A DNA stretch of 64,000 nt from Palaemon carinicauda (GCF_036898095.1 NC_090728.1:83961219-84025218), one strand, 5' to 3'. Shown: positions 31,770 through 44,249, numbered from the stretch's first letter. The notes: generated by a model not told the origin, from the letters alone. Made by a program: numbers and translations.

Positions 31770-33734
31770 GAGGAGTATATGAAGTGTGACCACAACTTCT
31801 GTGGAGTGAAGCGCCCGGACTACGGGTACAAGGCGTGTCGGACCCACGCCCCCTGCGCCGCCAAGAAAGGCGACCTGAAATATTGGGACCCGCAGCACTG
31901 TACAGTCTGCAAGAGTCGTCTGGTCGAAGCGTTCGACGATCCTCCTTCAGCGGAGGTAAGGGACAACGCTCGAGAGAAGCTACGCAAGTGGGTGCGTGGC
32001 TTCCAGAAGAACGCCACCGGACCGTATCTTGCTACCGAAGATTTGAGGGCCTTGCTATTCCCGAAGGCATCAAAAGATTCAGTGGTCCCTAGTGATCAGA
32101 TTCCTACTATCCAGATAGTGGTGGAACTTAATGTGGTCATGGCCCAGTCCATGCATGAGTGCCGTTTAGATTCCGACAACGTGGAACGTATGTCGGAAGT
32201 GTCGGAAACTACGGAGAGGAACCTCATGAGCGAGGAGCTCGACTATGAGGAAGATTAGGTAGAATACCCTGATTCGGAGCATGAGGTCGCTCCCGCTTCT
32301 ACCCCTGCACCAACTCCTACACCGACTGAGGAATCACTTCCTTCAACATCCGCTACCCCGGACCCCATCCCATCTGGCACCCAGGAGATCTTCAAGATGC
32401 TTGAAGCTCTCATGGATAAGAAACTTCGCGAGACTCATGAGCTTTTCAAGTCCAACCTCGGAAGTTCTAGGCAACCGAAAAGGATTTCGGTTAAGGACCT
32501 CCCTGCCTGCTCGGATACTAACCCATGGAGGTATGCCGAGCACATGCCGATCACCACGGGCAAAATCTTCATCAGCGAGAAGGTCGGCTCGATCGCGTTG
32601 GAAGAAGTGGAGTTCTTCCCGAACTTTGAGGCTTACCCGGACTGTTACGTCCGACTCAGGTCCGAACCTGCCTCTAAAGAAGAGACCGAACCGAAGGAGG
32701 TTATTGTGTTTGATCTCTCGAGCCCAGGCTATGCTAGCCAACACGGTGAAAAGTAGGGGCTTCACCAATTCAAAAATGCCGGTGCTTTGTAAAAAGCACC
32801 CGACCTTCATCGCACCAGACAATGCGACCTTCCCTTTTCTTGAAAAGGCCTTCACTGCGGTACAGAAAGCAGTGGAAGAAGGGAAACCTTGCCCTGTACT
32901 GGAGGAGTGCAGGCCCTTCTCCCTGACTACTCCCCTCCCCTTGATGATAGACACTGGAAAGACGTCCAGTCGACCTTCATAGTGGGGAAGCTAGAGCCTG
33001 ACGTTGCTGGTCGTCAGTTTAACGAGGACCTCCCAAAACTCAACGATCACCTCCTTCATAGGGAACATGATACGAAGGAAAGGCTTGCCGCATCTATGTC
33101 CCTCCAGGTACAGCTTGAAGTCATGGCCGGTGATACTAGGGTCCCAGACTTCTACATGGTCCTTACCAAAACACATCTGGCAATGGTCATGGAGGATCTG
33201 TACAGCTTCACTAGGGCTCGTAGAGCCTGTCGTGAATTCGAGTTCGCAAGTGCTACAGTGAGACACGAACCCCAGAGGATGATTTCCTCCAACATCTGAG
33301 GTAAACACCTCTTTCCCTCCTCCCTAGTGAAAGAGATCACCGACAAAGCCACCACGGAGAACAGGAACCTTCTCCACAAGTGGGGCATGTCGAAGAAAAG
33401 GAAATCCTCTCAGGACGACGGCCCTCAACCTAAGAGGAAACCCACGAAGCCAAAACCCCAGCAACGTCAACAGAGACGCCAGTTTCCGGGTTCCGCTACT
33501 CCCCAAGTGGCAGTTCATCCACAGCAGACCTTTCAGCTGGTCACCCAACCGGTCCTGTCACAGTCACCGGTCTTCACCCCTGCATTTGAGCAGCAATCCA
33601 CTACCTTTTGTCCCAAAGGTAGAGGCTCAAGCAGAGGCTCAGGCAGAGATGCGTCTCACCGTCCCTCCAGAGGAAGAGGAGGAAGGGGAGGTAGTGGCCG
33701 AGGTAGCAAATCCTCGGAAAGCCAGAAGCAATGA
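31770..33734 (+). pseudogene. DIRS gag-like protein, copy 4 (broken)
   Basis: Starts with an ATG at 31779 in GAGGAGTATATGAAG and keeps the N-terminal Cys/His cluster. Disruptions in order: CAG to TAG near 32256, a deletion near 32720 that shifts the frame after VFDLS, an insertion near 32935 around CCCCTCCCC, and TGG to TGA at 33297-33299. The C-terminal basic and RG-rich part (33327-33734) is open. Clearly dead. Confidence 0.85.
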
Positions 33735-35571
33735 AGTGATTCCGGTGGGAGGAAGACTCCGCCAATTCCAGGATCGTTGGACCTTCGATCCATGGGCACA
33801 CAGCATCGTCAAGAAGGGACTAGGCTGGAGCTGGACTCAACCACCTCCAACCTTCCAGCAATTCTTCCAACAGTCAACCCCCCTCCTGGAAGAATATGTC
33901 CTAGAACTCTTGAACAAGGTGATAAGGAGGGTAAAGTCCACCAGGTTCCAAGGGAGACTGTTTTGCGTCCCCAAGAAGGACTCCGACAAACTCAGAGTCA
34001 TTCTAGACTTATCCCCCCTCAACAAGTTCATCGCGAACAACAAGTTCAATATGCTGACTCTTCAACAAATACGGACCCTTCTGCCTGAAGGGTCCTACAC
34101 GTTCTCGATAGACCTGGCGGATGCCTACTGGCACGTTCCAATGAACCATCACGCTTCCTCCTACCTAGGATTTCGACTCCAAAGGAAAAGTTACGCTTTC
34201 AGGGCCATGCCCTTCGGGCTCAACGTGGCCCCACGGATCTTCACCAAGCTGGCAGATGCCATCGTTCAACAGCTCTGCCTCCGCGGAGTCCAGGTGATGG
34301 CCTACCTAGACGACTGGCTGGTCTGGGCGACATCGCCCAAAGATTGTGTACGATCCTGCAACAAAGTCACCCAGTTCCTAGAACACCTGGGATTCAAGAT
34401 AAACACCAAAAAATCTCGCCTCTCTCCAGCTCAGGAGTTCCAATGGTTAGGAATCCATTGGGATCTTCAGTCACACCGCCTTTCCATCCCACAGAAGAAA
34501 AGGAAGGAAATAGCAGGGTCTGTCAAAAAACTGCTGAAATCCAAAAGGATCTCAAGATGACAGCAGGAACAAGTTCTAGGCTCTCTACAGTTCGCGTCTG
34601 TGACAAACCCAGTGCTTCGTGCACAGCTAAAGGATGGCATAGGAGTCTGGAGACGTTCTGCATCCATCGCTCGAAGAGACCTCAAGAAACGGCTCCCAAA
34701 CAGACTTCGGTTACTCTTAAAGCCGTGGTCGGAAACAAAGGCCCTGAAAAGGTCCATTCCTCTTCAACACCCACCTCCATCACTCAACATCCACACGGAC
34801 GCTTCGCTTGAGGGTTGGGGAGGTCACTCCCACCAACGACAGGCTCAAGGCACATGGTCTCCCCTATTCAAGACGTTTCACATCAAAATCTTGGAGGCCA
34901 TGGCGGTCCTTCTCACTCTGAAGAAACTCTCTCTGCCTCCCTCGATCCACATCCGTCTGACTCTGGATAACTCGGTGGTAGTCAGATGTCTCAATCGTCA
35001 GGGCTCGAGATCGAACCAGAAAAATCAGGTGCTTCTTCCGATCTTCCGTCTGGCAGAGGAGAAGAAATGGCACCTGTCTGCAGTTCACCTACAAGGATTC
35101 CGCAACGTGACGGCGGACGCTCTATCACGGACAAGCCCGATAGAGTTGGAATGGTCTCTAGATGCAAGATCGTTCTCCTTCATCTCTCGCCAAGTCCCGG
35201 AACTTCAGATAGATCTCTTCGCAACGAGCGACAACAATCAACTTCCTCGTAATGTGGCCCCGTACGAGGACCCCAAGGAAGAAGCAGTGGACGCCATGTC
35301 ACTGGATTGGAACAGATGGTCCAGGATATACCTGTTCTGTCCCACCAACCTTCTGCTGGAAGTCCTCTCCAAACTGAGAACCTTCAAAGGGACAGCGGCC
35401 CTAGTGGCTCCCAAGTGGCCCCGGATTAATTGGTACCCCCTGGTCCTGGAGCTGCAGCCCAAGCTGATCCCCCTCCCGGGCCCAGTTCTCTCTCAGCAAA
35501 TACAGAAGTCGACTGTCTTCGCTTCATCACTGAAAGTCAGGGACCTTCATCTCATGATTTTCTCTCCCTAG
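33586..35571 (+). pseudogene. DIRS RT/RNase H/MT-like ORF, copy 4 (broken)
   Basis: RT open with YLDDWLVWATS, one codon lost in LLNKVIRR (KK to K), then CGA to TGA at about 34558. RNase H and the methyltransferase-like region (34600-35571) are open to the natural LMIFSP end. The C tract before the recombinase is five long. Confidence 0.83.
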
Positions 35572-36533
35572 CCGCGAAGAAAAGGTTTGGGATCTCGAAG
35601 AAATGTCTAGACTTCCTCGAGGAATACAAGACCGAATCCACACGACGGCAATACGAATCATCCTGGAGAAAGTGGGTCTCGTTCGTCAAAGCAAAAAACC
35701 CTACGGAAATCACCATTGATTTCTGCATGTCCTTCTTCATTCACCTTCACGGACAAGGCTTAGCAGCCAACACGATTTCTACCTGCTAATCGGCTTTGAC
35801 TAGACCACTACTGTACGCCTTCCAGATTGATCTGTCCAGCGATATCTTCAATTAACTACCAAAGGCATGCGCTTGACTACGCCCAGCACCTCCGCCAAAA
35901 CCTATCTCCTGGTCCCTGGACAAGGTGCTCCATTTTGCCTCCAACTTGGACAACGATTCGTGCCCTCTCAAGGATCTGACTCAAAAAGTTATATTCCTTT
36001 TTGCTCTCGCCTCGGGAGCCCGAGTCAGCGAAATAGTGGCATTATCAAGAGACGAGGGTCATATCCTGTTTACAGACTCAGGAGAACTTACCCTCTTCCC
36101 TGATCCGACGTTTCTCGCAAAAAACGAATTACCCACCAAGAGATGGGGCCCCTGGAGAATCTGCCCCCCGAAGGAAGATGTCTCTCTATGTCCAGTAGAG
36201 AATCTCAAGGTCTATCTTTGAAGAACTTCAGACTTTGGTGGAGGCCAACTCTTCAAAGGAGAAACATCGGGTAGCGACCTGTCACTGAAACAACTAAGAG
36301 CGAAAATCACCTACTTTATTCGCGGAGTGGATCCTGACAGTACACCCGCAGGTCACGATCCTAGAAAAGTCGCATCTTCTCTGAATTTCTTCCAGAGTAT
36401 GGATTTCGAAAGCCTCAAGAGCTTCACAGGATGGAAATCTTCGCGCGTTTTCTTCAAGCACTACGCGAAGCAAGTGCATGAAGTCAAACATTTCGTGGTA
36501 GCCGCAGGTAGTGTTACGAAACCTGCAGTTTAA
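35430..36533 (+). pseudogene. DIRS tyrosine recombinase, copy 4 (multiple stops)
   Basis: Recombinase in the -1 frame. Stops at about 35787 (AAA to TAA), near 35853 (AAA to TAA), near 35875 (CGA to TGA) and at about 36219-36221 (TGA). The catalytic motifs GARVSE, GHDPRK and FKHYAK can all still be read. Ends early at KPAV. Confidence 0.83.
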
Positions 36534-37397
36534 CTCTGCATAGAACAGTGAGTTACTTGGGACTTTAACTCTACAGGTGCCTGTGTTGACCCTCGTGTGA
36601 TACATAGTGATTTCATGGACACTTAGTGTTTCTCATAGACTGTTCTTTACAAGGTGAAAATGTCATAGACTTCACATGAGTGCCACATGCCTAGGGCATG
36701 GTGTGTTTTTCCCTTTTTTAAAGACTGACGTTCCTCCGGAACTTGTGCTTTCTAATTATTTGAAATTTCTTTCAGATTCAAGATTGAAGTCTTCTAATTT
36801 CTATGTACATTATTTATTATTGTAAATTAACTTTACATCTCTTATTGCATTTATTACTATTATAACCTGCAATTGTGAAATAAAATGTCTATTTTATTAC
36901 CTGTGCGTCTCTCTTCGCTCCTATCTACACTATGAAATACATGAATGTCATAGTTTCATTTACCACTTTCTTTTGAAATGAGAAGAATAATATGTTTTGT
37001 CTGTATTATATACTCACCTATGCTGTGTAATATTCCTAATTGAATACTTACTTACGCCATACCTTCGAGACCAGATTGTTCTCTACCCATGGAATATAGT
37101 GACTAACCATCACTTATCTACTGTTGAGAATGTTCCTACACGAATATTGACCATTCTGTCTTGTCTCCGAGTACTTTATGAACTCTCCGCAGGGTGAGTA
37201 GCCCTTCGATGACCACTTTGAATTTTGGTATAACCCGTTGGGACTTCTCTGCTGGGGGGGGGGGGGGGGAGGGGGCAGGAAGCCGGATCCCCACGGAACC
37301 TCTACCGAGGTCACATTACATACCTCTATTCAAAGCCCTTGGCACTTACTCTAATAGGGGGAAAATTTCCACGATACATTGATTCTCTGGTACTCTT
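36534..37397 (+). other. Copy 4 3' untranslated region
   Basis: No gene seen. Palindromic poly(A) signal at 36879-36898 and a 16-G run at 37254-37269 that other copies lack at that length. Confidence 0.55.
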
Positions 37398-37489
37398 CCA
37401 CCAGGACGTCAAGGTTTGAGCCCAAAAAACGGATTTTGAGCGAAGCGAAAAATCTATTTTTGGGTGAGATAGCCATGACGTCCTGATGG
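37398..37489. repeat. ICR, copy 4
   Basis: Complement of joined ends, centre CCC-A6-CGG, with edge changes (CCACCAGG, TCAAGGTTTGAG). Confidence 0.87.
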
Positions 37490-37570
37490 ACACTCCCTGC
37501 TATTCTAGTCCAGCCTTTCAGTCCCCGCCCTGTCCTGCTGTATCATGGAGATTAGCAAGTAGCTGGCATC

Positions 37571-37914
37571 AGGATGAGGACGGACGTGACGTCATTTAGC
37601 AATGGTGCCCTTTTGTTTACGTTTCGAGTACCAAAAGTAGCCACGGACGAGTGTAACTGTGGAACGGCTCCCCAGTTATTCTCCACCCTTTCATATCGAA
37701 GTGTTAACTCTATATGGGGTGCAGATAGCTATGTGGCATGTTAATACATGCGTCCCCTGTTGATATACGATGTCTTAAAGGGAAACTTTTAGGATACTCG
37801 CACCAGAAGTAAGAATTCTGTGATAACCTGTGGTTTAATTCTCTGGGAATATCCTTGTAGTTAATATACCCAAGGAGGCTACCAAAAGGAACCTTCCATC
37901 AGGACGTCATGGCC
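37571..37914. repeat. Copy 4 right inverted terminal repeat
   Basis: Inverted partner of 28787-29129. The final GGCC at the edge differs from the usual GGCT. Confidence 0.86.
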
Positions 37915-37960
37915 ATTTCACTCAAAAATAGATTTTCGCTTCGCTCAAAATCCGTTTTTT

Positions 37961-38571
37961 GCATTGCAATTTCTTACTGGGATTGATTCTGGATATCGTG
38001 TTAGTCTATCAATGATTGTTAATAGATAGATATTCCCTCCCTTACTTCTGGGCAAAGGGCCTATGATATCAATTACGACATTCTCAAAAGGTTCTCCTAC
38101 CAATGGGATATTACATAATGGAGCCCTGGGAATTACTTGATTAGGTTTGCCAGCCATTTGACATTCGTGACAACTTAAAACATACCTCTTCACATCACTT
38201 TTCATTTTAGGCCAAAAGTACGTTTTACTTATACACTTGAATGTTTTATTTACTCCTAAATGTCCTTGTTCATCATGTGCTAATTTCAAAATTGATTCAC
38301 GAAGTTTCCTAGGAGTTACTAATTGCTCTATGACCTCCTCTTTGCTACCTGTCGTAGGATGAACATAGCGACATAAAAGTTCGTCTTTTAAACTAAATGT
38401 TTCCTTACAAACATTTTCAGGTTCATCATCCAATTCACATTCAAAAATTCTAGTTAGTGTTTCATCTTCCCTCTGCATCTTAACTAGTTCATCCTTATTC
38501 AAGAAGCTAGTTTCTGAAACACTAATCTGTACATCACTTCTTTCGACAGCTACATCATCATCTCTGCTCAT
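37961..38571 (-). pseudogene. Gypsy (Gmr1-like) integrase N-terminal part
   Basis: Integrase zinc-binding domain (HHCC) and start of the catalytic core. The His pair is in LAHDEQGHLG and the Cys pair in CHECQMAG. The core begins VVIDIIGPLPRS (first catalytic Asp) and DRLTRYPESIPVR. It is cut at CNAK by block B and continues in the fragment at 18962 once about 19 kb of DIRS is removed. On the 5' side it is separated from the protease segment by a frameshift near 38580-38595: the downstream frame is open across the break in a different register. It follows gag/protease directly, with no RT between. Confidence 0.9.
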
Positions 38572-38590
38572 ATCATCAACATTTGTAAAG

Positions 38591-39622
38591 TCATTCCTCA
38601 GCTACACTCATGCTAAGCTCATCATCACTGCCTCTATTACCTATGTTCGAATCCTCGAACAACCTATGACCGTAGTCAATATCTGTATCTACTCCTGACC
38701 TAGTTACTATCATCTCAGGCACTTGAACTTCACTTAAAATAGGATTCACACACTTGGAGGTAGTTAAATCATCGCCAACAATAATGTCAACGCTGTCTAC
38801 GGGCAAAGTATCCACGACTGCTAGTTTTACATCTCCTGTTACTAACTGACTTTCCAATTTCATCTTTAACAAAGGACAAACTACACAAGTGTTCGGAAAC
38901 CCACCTAGCATAACTTTTTCTTTCATGCTGATTATTACATTCCTTGGTACACTCTCTCTCCTAACGAGTGATACGGCCGCTCCCGTATATCTAAGCAAAA
39001 CTACTTCCCTTGAATCACCCCCTTTAAGAGAAGAAACTAAACCTTCAGACAAAAATTCACCATAATGTTTCCTAGTTTCTTTCAAGAGACTATTCCTTCC
39101 TGAAGAAAGATTATTAACTAGTGACACAGGTTTCTTCACATTCGTACTTTCTACTGTGTAATTCCTAACTATATGCCCTTTCTTATTACAATTGTAACAA
39201 GTGACCTCTGAATTACTGACTGCCCATTGGCTCCTACAGTACCGAGAAATATGACCTTCCTTCCCACATGTGTAACAATAATAATAATAATAATCCCTGT
39301 TCCTATTATCGTTATTGTTAGAACTACCTTTACTATGTTGTACCTTACTTGACAAAAGATCGTTTTTCGTTTTACTGCCACTTAAACCATGTGTGAGACT
39401 GTACTCATCTGCTAATCTCATAGCACCGGCAAAAGATGTTTCACGCCTATCTTCTATATATAATTTGATGTCTGGGGATATGTTATCTTTGAAACTTTCT
39501 AACAAAACTATGTTCTTGAGATCTTCAAAATTATCGACTTCAGCGGAAGTCAACCAATCACAAAACGATCTTTCTAACTTCTTTCCGTACTCTACATAAG
39601 TACTAGTATCATCTCTCTTCAA
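38591..39622 (-). pseudogene. Gypsy gag C-terminus, zinc knuckles and protease
   Basis: Continues gag in a shifted frame. Two CCHC-type knuckles follow: CYTCGKEGHISRYC is complete, while CYNCNKKGHIVRNY has lost its last Cys (TGC to TAC). An aspartic protease segment follows, where the usual D-T-G reads YTG (in LLRYTGAAVSLV), so the catalytic Asp is lost; VDIIVGDDL is the later conserved strand. It ends at a TGA after SVAEE, where the frame of the integrase part differs. The substitutions show decay in addition to the DIRS interruptions. Confidence 0.85.
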
Positions 39623-39644
39623 ACTTCTAAACTTCTAAACTTCT
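39621..39644. repeat. 8-bp x 3 tandem slippage inside Gypsy gag
   Basis: AAACTTCT three times on the + strand. One unit fits the gag frame; three produce the frameshift. Confidence 0.85.
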
Positions 39645-40169
39645 AAACGCCTCTGGTACCAATCTGTATGCACTAAGTACGGTTTCTTTCACAGTATCAT
39701 AATCTTCACTTTCATCCTCAGACAAACAACTATACACAGAATGTGCTTTACCACTTAAAACTGATTGTAAATGCAAAGTCCACTGTCTTTTAGGAGCGCC
39801 TAATCTGTTCATTAACTTTTCAAAAGACATAAAGTATTTTGTAACATCTTCCTCATCAAATTTCGGTATAAGTTTGAGCACTGCACTCATATCTAAACTA
39901 TCAGTATCACTATTTAAAGATGAATTACTCCCTGATCTGCTACCTGACCGACTGTTATGAAGAGTTTGTCTTAAACGAGCCATTTCTAACTCATGCTTAC
40001 GCTGTTTTTCATTTTCTTCTCGCTTTCTTTCATTTTCTTCTCTTTCAGCTGCTCTTTCATCTCTCTCTAACACTTCCTGTTCTCTCTTAATAACATAATC
40101 ACGGAGATCATCGCCATCTAGACCAAGAAGTTTACCTGAATCTATCAAATCTCTCGTAATCGCACTCAT
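39627..40169 (-). pseudogene. Gypsy (Gmr1-like) gag, N-terminal part
   Basis: Starts MSAITRDLIDSGKLLGL. Has a charged coiled-coil-like stretch rich in Glu/Arg (REENERKREENEK), a Ser/Arg/Asn linker, and a gag core with PKFDEEDVTKYFMSFEK and the ETVLSAYRLVPEAFR segment. It is cut by a slippage expansion at 39621-39644, where AAACTTCT (+ strand) occurs three times in a row. The two extra units (16 bp) shift the frame; the rest of gag is at 38591-39622. The ATG is about 50 bases downstream of the primer-binding-like site. Confidence 0.88.
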
Positions 40170-40221
40170 TCTGCTTCTTTCTATATTCTCCCTGTTTCAA
40201 TTGGTTATGTAGTCGAAAATT

Positions 40222-40237
40222 CCGGCAAAGGTCGCCA
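40222..40237 (-). promoter_or_regulatory. Gypsy primer-binding-like site
   Basis: Minus strand TGGCGACCTTTGCCGG, two bases inside the LTR edge. TGG pairs with a tRNA 3' CCA, and TGGCGACC resembles the sites of elements thought to use tRNA-Arg. The tRNA is not proven. Confidence 0.6.
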
Positions 40238-40239
40238 AC

Positions 40240-40875
40240 TGTTACGATCCTCGTGGGGATCGAACCAGGTTCTGTTGAATTGATTAATGAAGTGGGGACT
40301 TTTCAACTACAAAACGCAATGAAACAAAAGGAAATATAGAAAGAAAACTCACAAAAGAAAACATAATTTTATTTACAACTAGTCAAAGGTAAATGTTTCT
40401 TGATTGAGTACTTAGGAAGCACTGAACTAAACAAAGAAAATCATTTGATTAAACTACACTCCAGCAAATAGGGGAACAGTCAAGATAGTAGATAGATAAT
40501 ACAAAAAAAAAAAAAAATACTACTCTTCACAGCAGCTTTCGACGGTTGACAGGAACGTAGATATTTCAGGTCCAGGCGTTTCGTGGTCGGTAATGAGGGT
40601 GGGGGCAACTTGTTTTGACATCTCGGACAAAGCTGGTTAAGTCTGCATTCTGGTCCTTACGTCTTCTCTTCTTCCCTGAGCTTGTTCTCCCTCTCTCTCT
40701 CTCTCTCTTTCTTGTCCTTACTACTGTTCTGTCTTTCGTACCCTCTCTCTCTCGTTCGCGTGGAAGTTTATATATCTCTGTATGGGAGGGGTTAACTATG
40801 GACAGTTCCATATAAGGAAATTTTCTCGTTTCTTCATCCTCATTGGTGTTCCTTAAAACCATGCCTCTGATAACA
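40240..40875 (-). repeat. Gypsy 5' long terminal repeat
   Basis: Proposed 636-bp LTR of the fragmented Gypsy element. On the minus strand it begins TGTTATCAG and ends CGTAACA, with 5-bp inverted termini TGTTA/TAACA. A TATATAAA box lies at 40767-40774, about 100 bp from the start, and an AATAAA at 40368-40373. CT-rich tracts (40681-40760) and an A15-type run lie inside. The right edge is inferred from the inverted termini, since the 3' LTR is outside the window. Confidence 0.65.
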
Positions 40876-41199
40876 CCTAGACGAACGCTCTGCTGGTGTA
40901 ATCGAAATCCATATCGCCCTATAATTGAAGCGAGGCGTCTGTTTACCTTCAGCTAATGTATATTCTTCGGCGACAAACACTGTTCTTCTTGTTCTATCGT
41001 TCTTTCCACAACGTTGACTCCTTGGTCTTCAGACAGGGGATCGTTCTGCCTAATGACCGCCGGCCTAGGCACATAATAAATATCTTGACGGTGACAGCGT
41101 CAATAAACACTAGCGGGACCTTCCCTCTCTCTCTCTCTCTCTGCTTCTCTAAGAGTAGAAAAATCACATGTTTTAACATTCTTTTCTATATTATTCTAT
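40876..41199. other. Unassigned sequence between Gypsy LTR and LINE fragment
   Basis: No recognisable gene. Contains a short CT run (41125-41140). Possibly the older sequence into which the Gypsy element was inserted. Confidence 0.4.
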
Positions 41200-41885
41200 C
41201 TACCCATGACACCATATCATTGATGTGAATAAGAAAGAGCACGGGGCCTAAAATAGAGCCCTGGGGAACTCCAAAATGTACTTGCTTACGAGAAGAGATA
41301 GTATTATCTAGTCTGACTATTTGAAAACGATTTTGTAAATAGTTACTAAACCAAAAAGAATCTATTTTCATTTTCCTACACTTATTTAACAAAATATCGT
41401 GGCCAACGCTATCAAATGCCTTTGAAAGATCTAACAATATAAGTAAGTTTACCTTTTCCTGGTCAATATTTCTATAAATCCTTTCCGATAGCTTAAGTAA
41501 TGCCATTTCAGTAGACAGATGAGGTCTAAATCCATATTGCGTAGAGGACAATAATTGATTTTGTTCAAGATATTCAAGTAATTGATTTGTTACTATTTTC
41601 TCTAATATTTTTGACAAAATAGGAAGAAGAGATATAGGTCGGTAGTTTTCAACGTTTTCTGGGTCGCCACTCTTGTAAAATGGTACAACATGTGGCAGCT
41701 TCCATCTATCGGGGTAAACACCAGTTATTATTGAGGTATTGATTATTATTGTTAAATAAAAGGCTATTACAGGTAAGGCATCTCCAATGAAACGAAGGGG
41801 TATTCCATCTGATCCTACTGAATTTGTGTCATTTAAATTCTTTACTGTGAGAATAACTGTATTAACATCAACTGGCTGAGGTCTA
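41200..41885 (-). pseudogene. LINE reverse transcriptase fragment (CR1/Jockey type)
   Basis: About 228 codons of non-LTR RT with no stop. Motifs in order: SVGSDGIPLRFI, PLYKSGDP-like VPFYKSGDPENVENYRPIS, ILEKIVTNQL, QYGFRPHLSTEMA, LLDLSKAFDSVGHDIL and FGVPQGSILGPVLFL, ending just after INDM. It stops before the YADD active site, and its 5' side abuts a GA tract at 41886, so it is cut at both ends. It is not the same family as the LINE at 54775-59840, whose RT sequence differs throughout. Confidence 0.88.
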
Positions 41886-42410
41886 AAAAAAAAGAGAGAG
41901 AGAGAGAGAACGACATTAGTACGAATGAGAGGGAAAAAGTCATTAGTAAGGATGAGAGAGAGAGAGAGTGGAACACGAAGGAGCAGCTTTACCATAGTCA
42001 CAGAATGAACGAAAAGAAAAAGAAAAACAAAAGCATCATCGTGAGTTAGAGAGAGAGAGAGAGTGGAACATGAAAAAACTGCTTTACTGTAGTCAGAGAG
42101 ATGAACAAAAAAGAGGTCAAAAGAACAAAAGCGGTGGCGCGGCGAGAGAGAAAGAGAGAACGACATTAGTAAGTAGGAAAAGGATAAAGACATGAGTAAG
42201 GATGAGAGAGAGAGAGAGAGAGAGAGTGTGTGGAACACGAAGGAGAAGCTTTACCGTAGTCACAGAATGAACGAAAAAGAGAAAGAAAAAAGAAAAGCAT
42301 CATTGTGTGTGTGAGAGAGAGAGATTTGAACATGGAACAGCAGCGAAGTAGAGTTAGAATGAGAGAGAGAACAACATTAGTAAGGATGAGAGGGAAGAAG
42401 ACATTGTAAG

Positions 42411-42483
<73 letters not shown>

Positions 42484-42559
42484 TGTGTTGAACACGAAGA
42501 AGCTGCTTTACCGTAGTCACAGGATGAACGGAAAAGAGAAAGAAAAAACAAAAGCATCA

Positions 42560-42651
<92 letters not shown>

Positions 42652-42691
42652 ATTAGTAACGATGAGAGGGAAAGACATTAGAAAGGATGAG

Positions 42692-42790
<99 letters not shown>

Positions 42791-42952
42791 GGAACACGAA
42801 TGAACGGCTTTACTGTAGTATCAAAATGAATGAAAAAATGAAAGAAAAAACAAAAGCATCATTGTGATTAAGAGAGAGAGATGGTGGATCATGAAAAGCT
42901 GCTTTACTGTAGTCAGAGAATGAATGAAAAAGACGTCAAAAGAACAAAAGCG

Positions 42953-43034
<82 letters not shown>

Positions 43035-43184
43035 ATTAGTAAGGAGGAGAAGGATAAAGACATTAGTAAGGATGAGAGAGAGAGAGGGAGAGAGACAGAG
43101 AGAGAGAGAGTGGAACATGAAGGAGAGGCTTTACTGTAGTCACAGATGAAAAAGAGAAAGAGAAAGAAAAAAAGAAAATCATCA

Positions 43185-43258
<74 letters not shown>

Positions 43259-44176
43259 ACGAAAAAGCTGCGAAAGAGTGAGAATGAGAGAGAAAGAGGG
43301 AGAGAGAGAGAGAGAGAACAACATTAGTATGGAGGAGAGGGAAGAAGACATTTGTAAGACTGAGAGAGAGAGAGAGGGAGAAAGTGGAACACGAAGTAGC
43401 TGCTTTACTGTAGTCACAGGATGAACGGAAAAGAGAAGGAAAAACAAAAGCATCATTATGAGTTAAAGAGAGAGAGAGAGAGACAGGGGACATGAAAGAG
43501 NNNNNNNNNNNNNNNNNNNNNNNNNNNNNNNNNNNNNNNNNNNNNNNNNNNNNNNNNNNNNNNNNNNNNNNNNNNNNNNNNNNNNNNNNNNNNNNNNNNN
43601 NNNNNNNNNNNNNNNNNNNNNNNNNNNNNNNNNNNNNNNNNNNNNNNNNNNNNNNNNNNNNNNNNNNNNNNNNNNNNNNNNNNNNNNNNNNNNNNNNNNN
43701 NNNNNNNNNNNNNNNNNNNNNNNNNNNNNNNNNNNNNNNNNNNNNNNNNNNNNNNNNNNNNNNNNNNNNNNNNNNNNNNNNNNNNNNNNNNNNNNNNNNN
43801 NNNNNNNNNNNNNNNNNNNNNNNNNNNNNNNNNNNNNNNNNNNNNNNNNNNNNNNNNNNNNNNNNNNNNNNNNNNNNNNNNNNNNNNNNNNNNNNNNNNN
43901 NNNNNNNNNNNNNNNNNNNNNNNNNNNNNNNNNNNNNNNNNNNNNNNNNNNNNNNNNNNNNNNNNNNNNNNNNNNNNNNNNNNNNNNNNNNNNNNNNNNN
44001 AAAAGCGCAAGAGAGAGAGAGAGAGAGAATGACATTAGTAAGGAGGAGAAGGATAAAGACATTAGTAAGGATGAGAGAGAGAGGGAGAGAGACAGAGAGA
44101 GAATGGAACATGAAGGAGAGGCTTTACTGTAGTCACAGAATGGATGAAAAAGAGAAAGAAAAAAGGAAAATCATCG

Positions 44177-44249
<73 letters not shown>

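Larger units (their letters stand above)
28780..37954 (+). mobile_element. DIRS1-like retrotransposon, copy 4 (complete, heavily mutated)
   Basis: Last unit of block B, 9.17 kb. Joined on the left to 3b through T6 and on the right, by CCG and T6 (37955-37960), to Gypsy integrase sequence continuing the 18062-18962 fragment. ITRs 28787-29129 and 37571-37914, ICR 37398-37489. Its ends carry CATGACGTCC like copies 0 and 5, not CATGGCGTCC like copies 1-3, so it belongs to another sublineage from copy 3 beside it. All three coding parts carry several stops or shifts. Confidence 0.92.

Noticed and set aside
143..40169. Copia-type element, suggested by integrase preceding RT
   Set aside because: RT and integrase motifs (FRKVNSVT, YWQVP, HHCC spacing, IQSDNGSNF) are Gypsy-like. 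The order fits Gmr1-type Gypsy.
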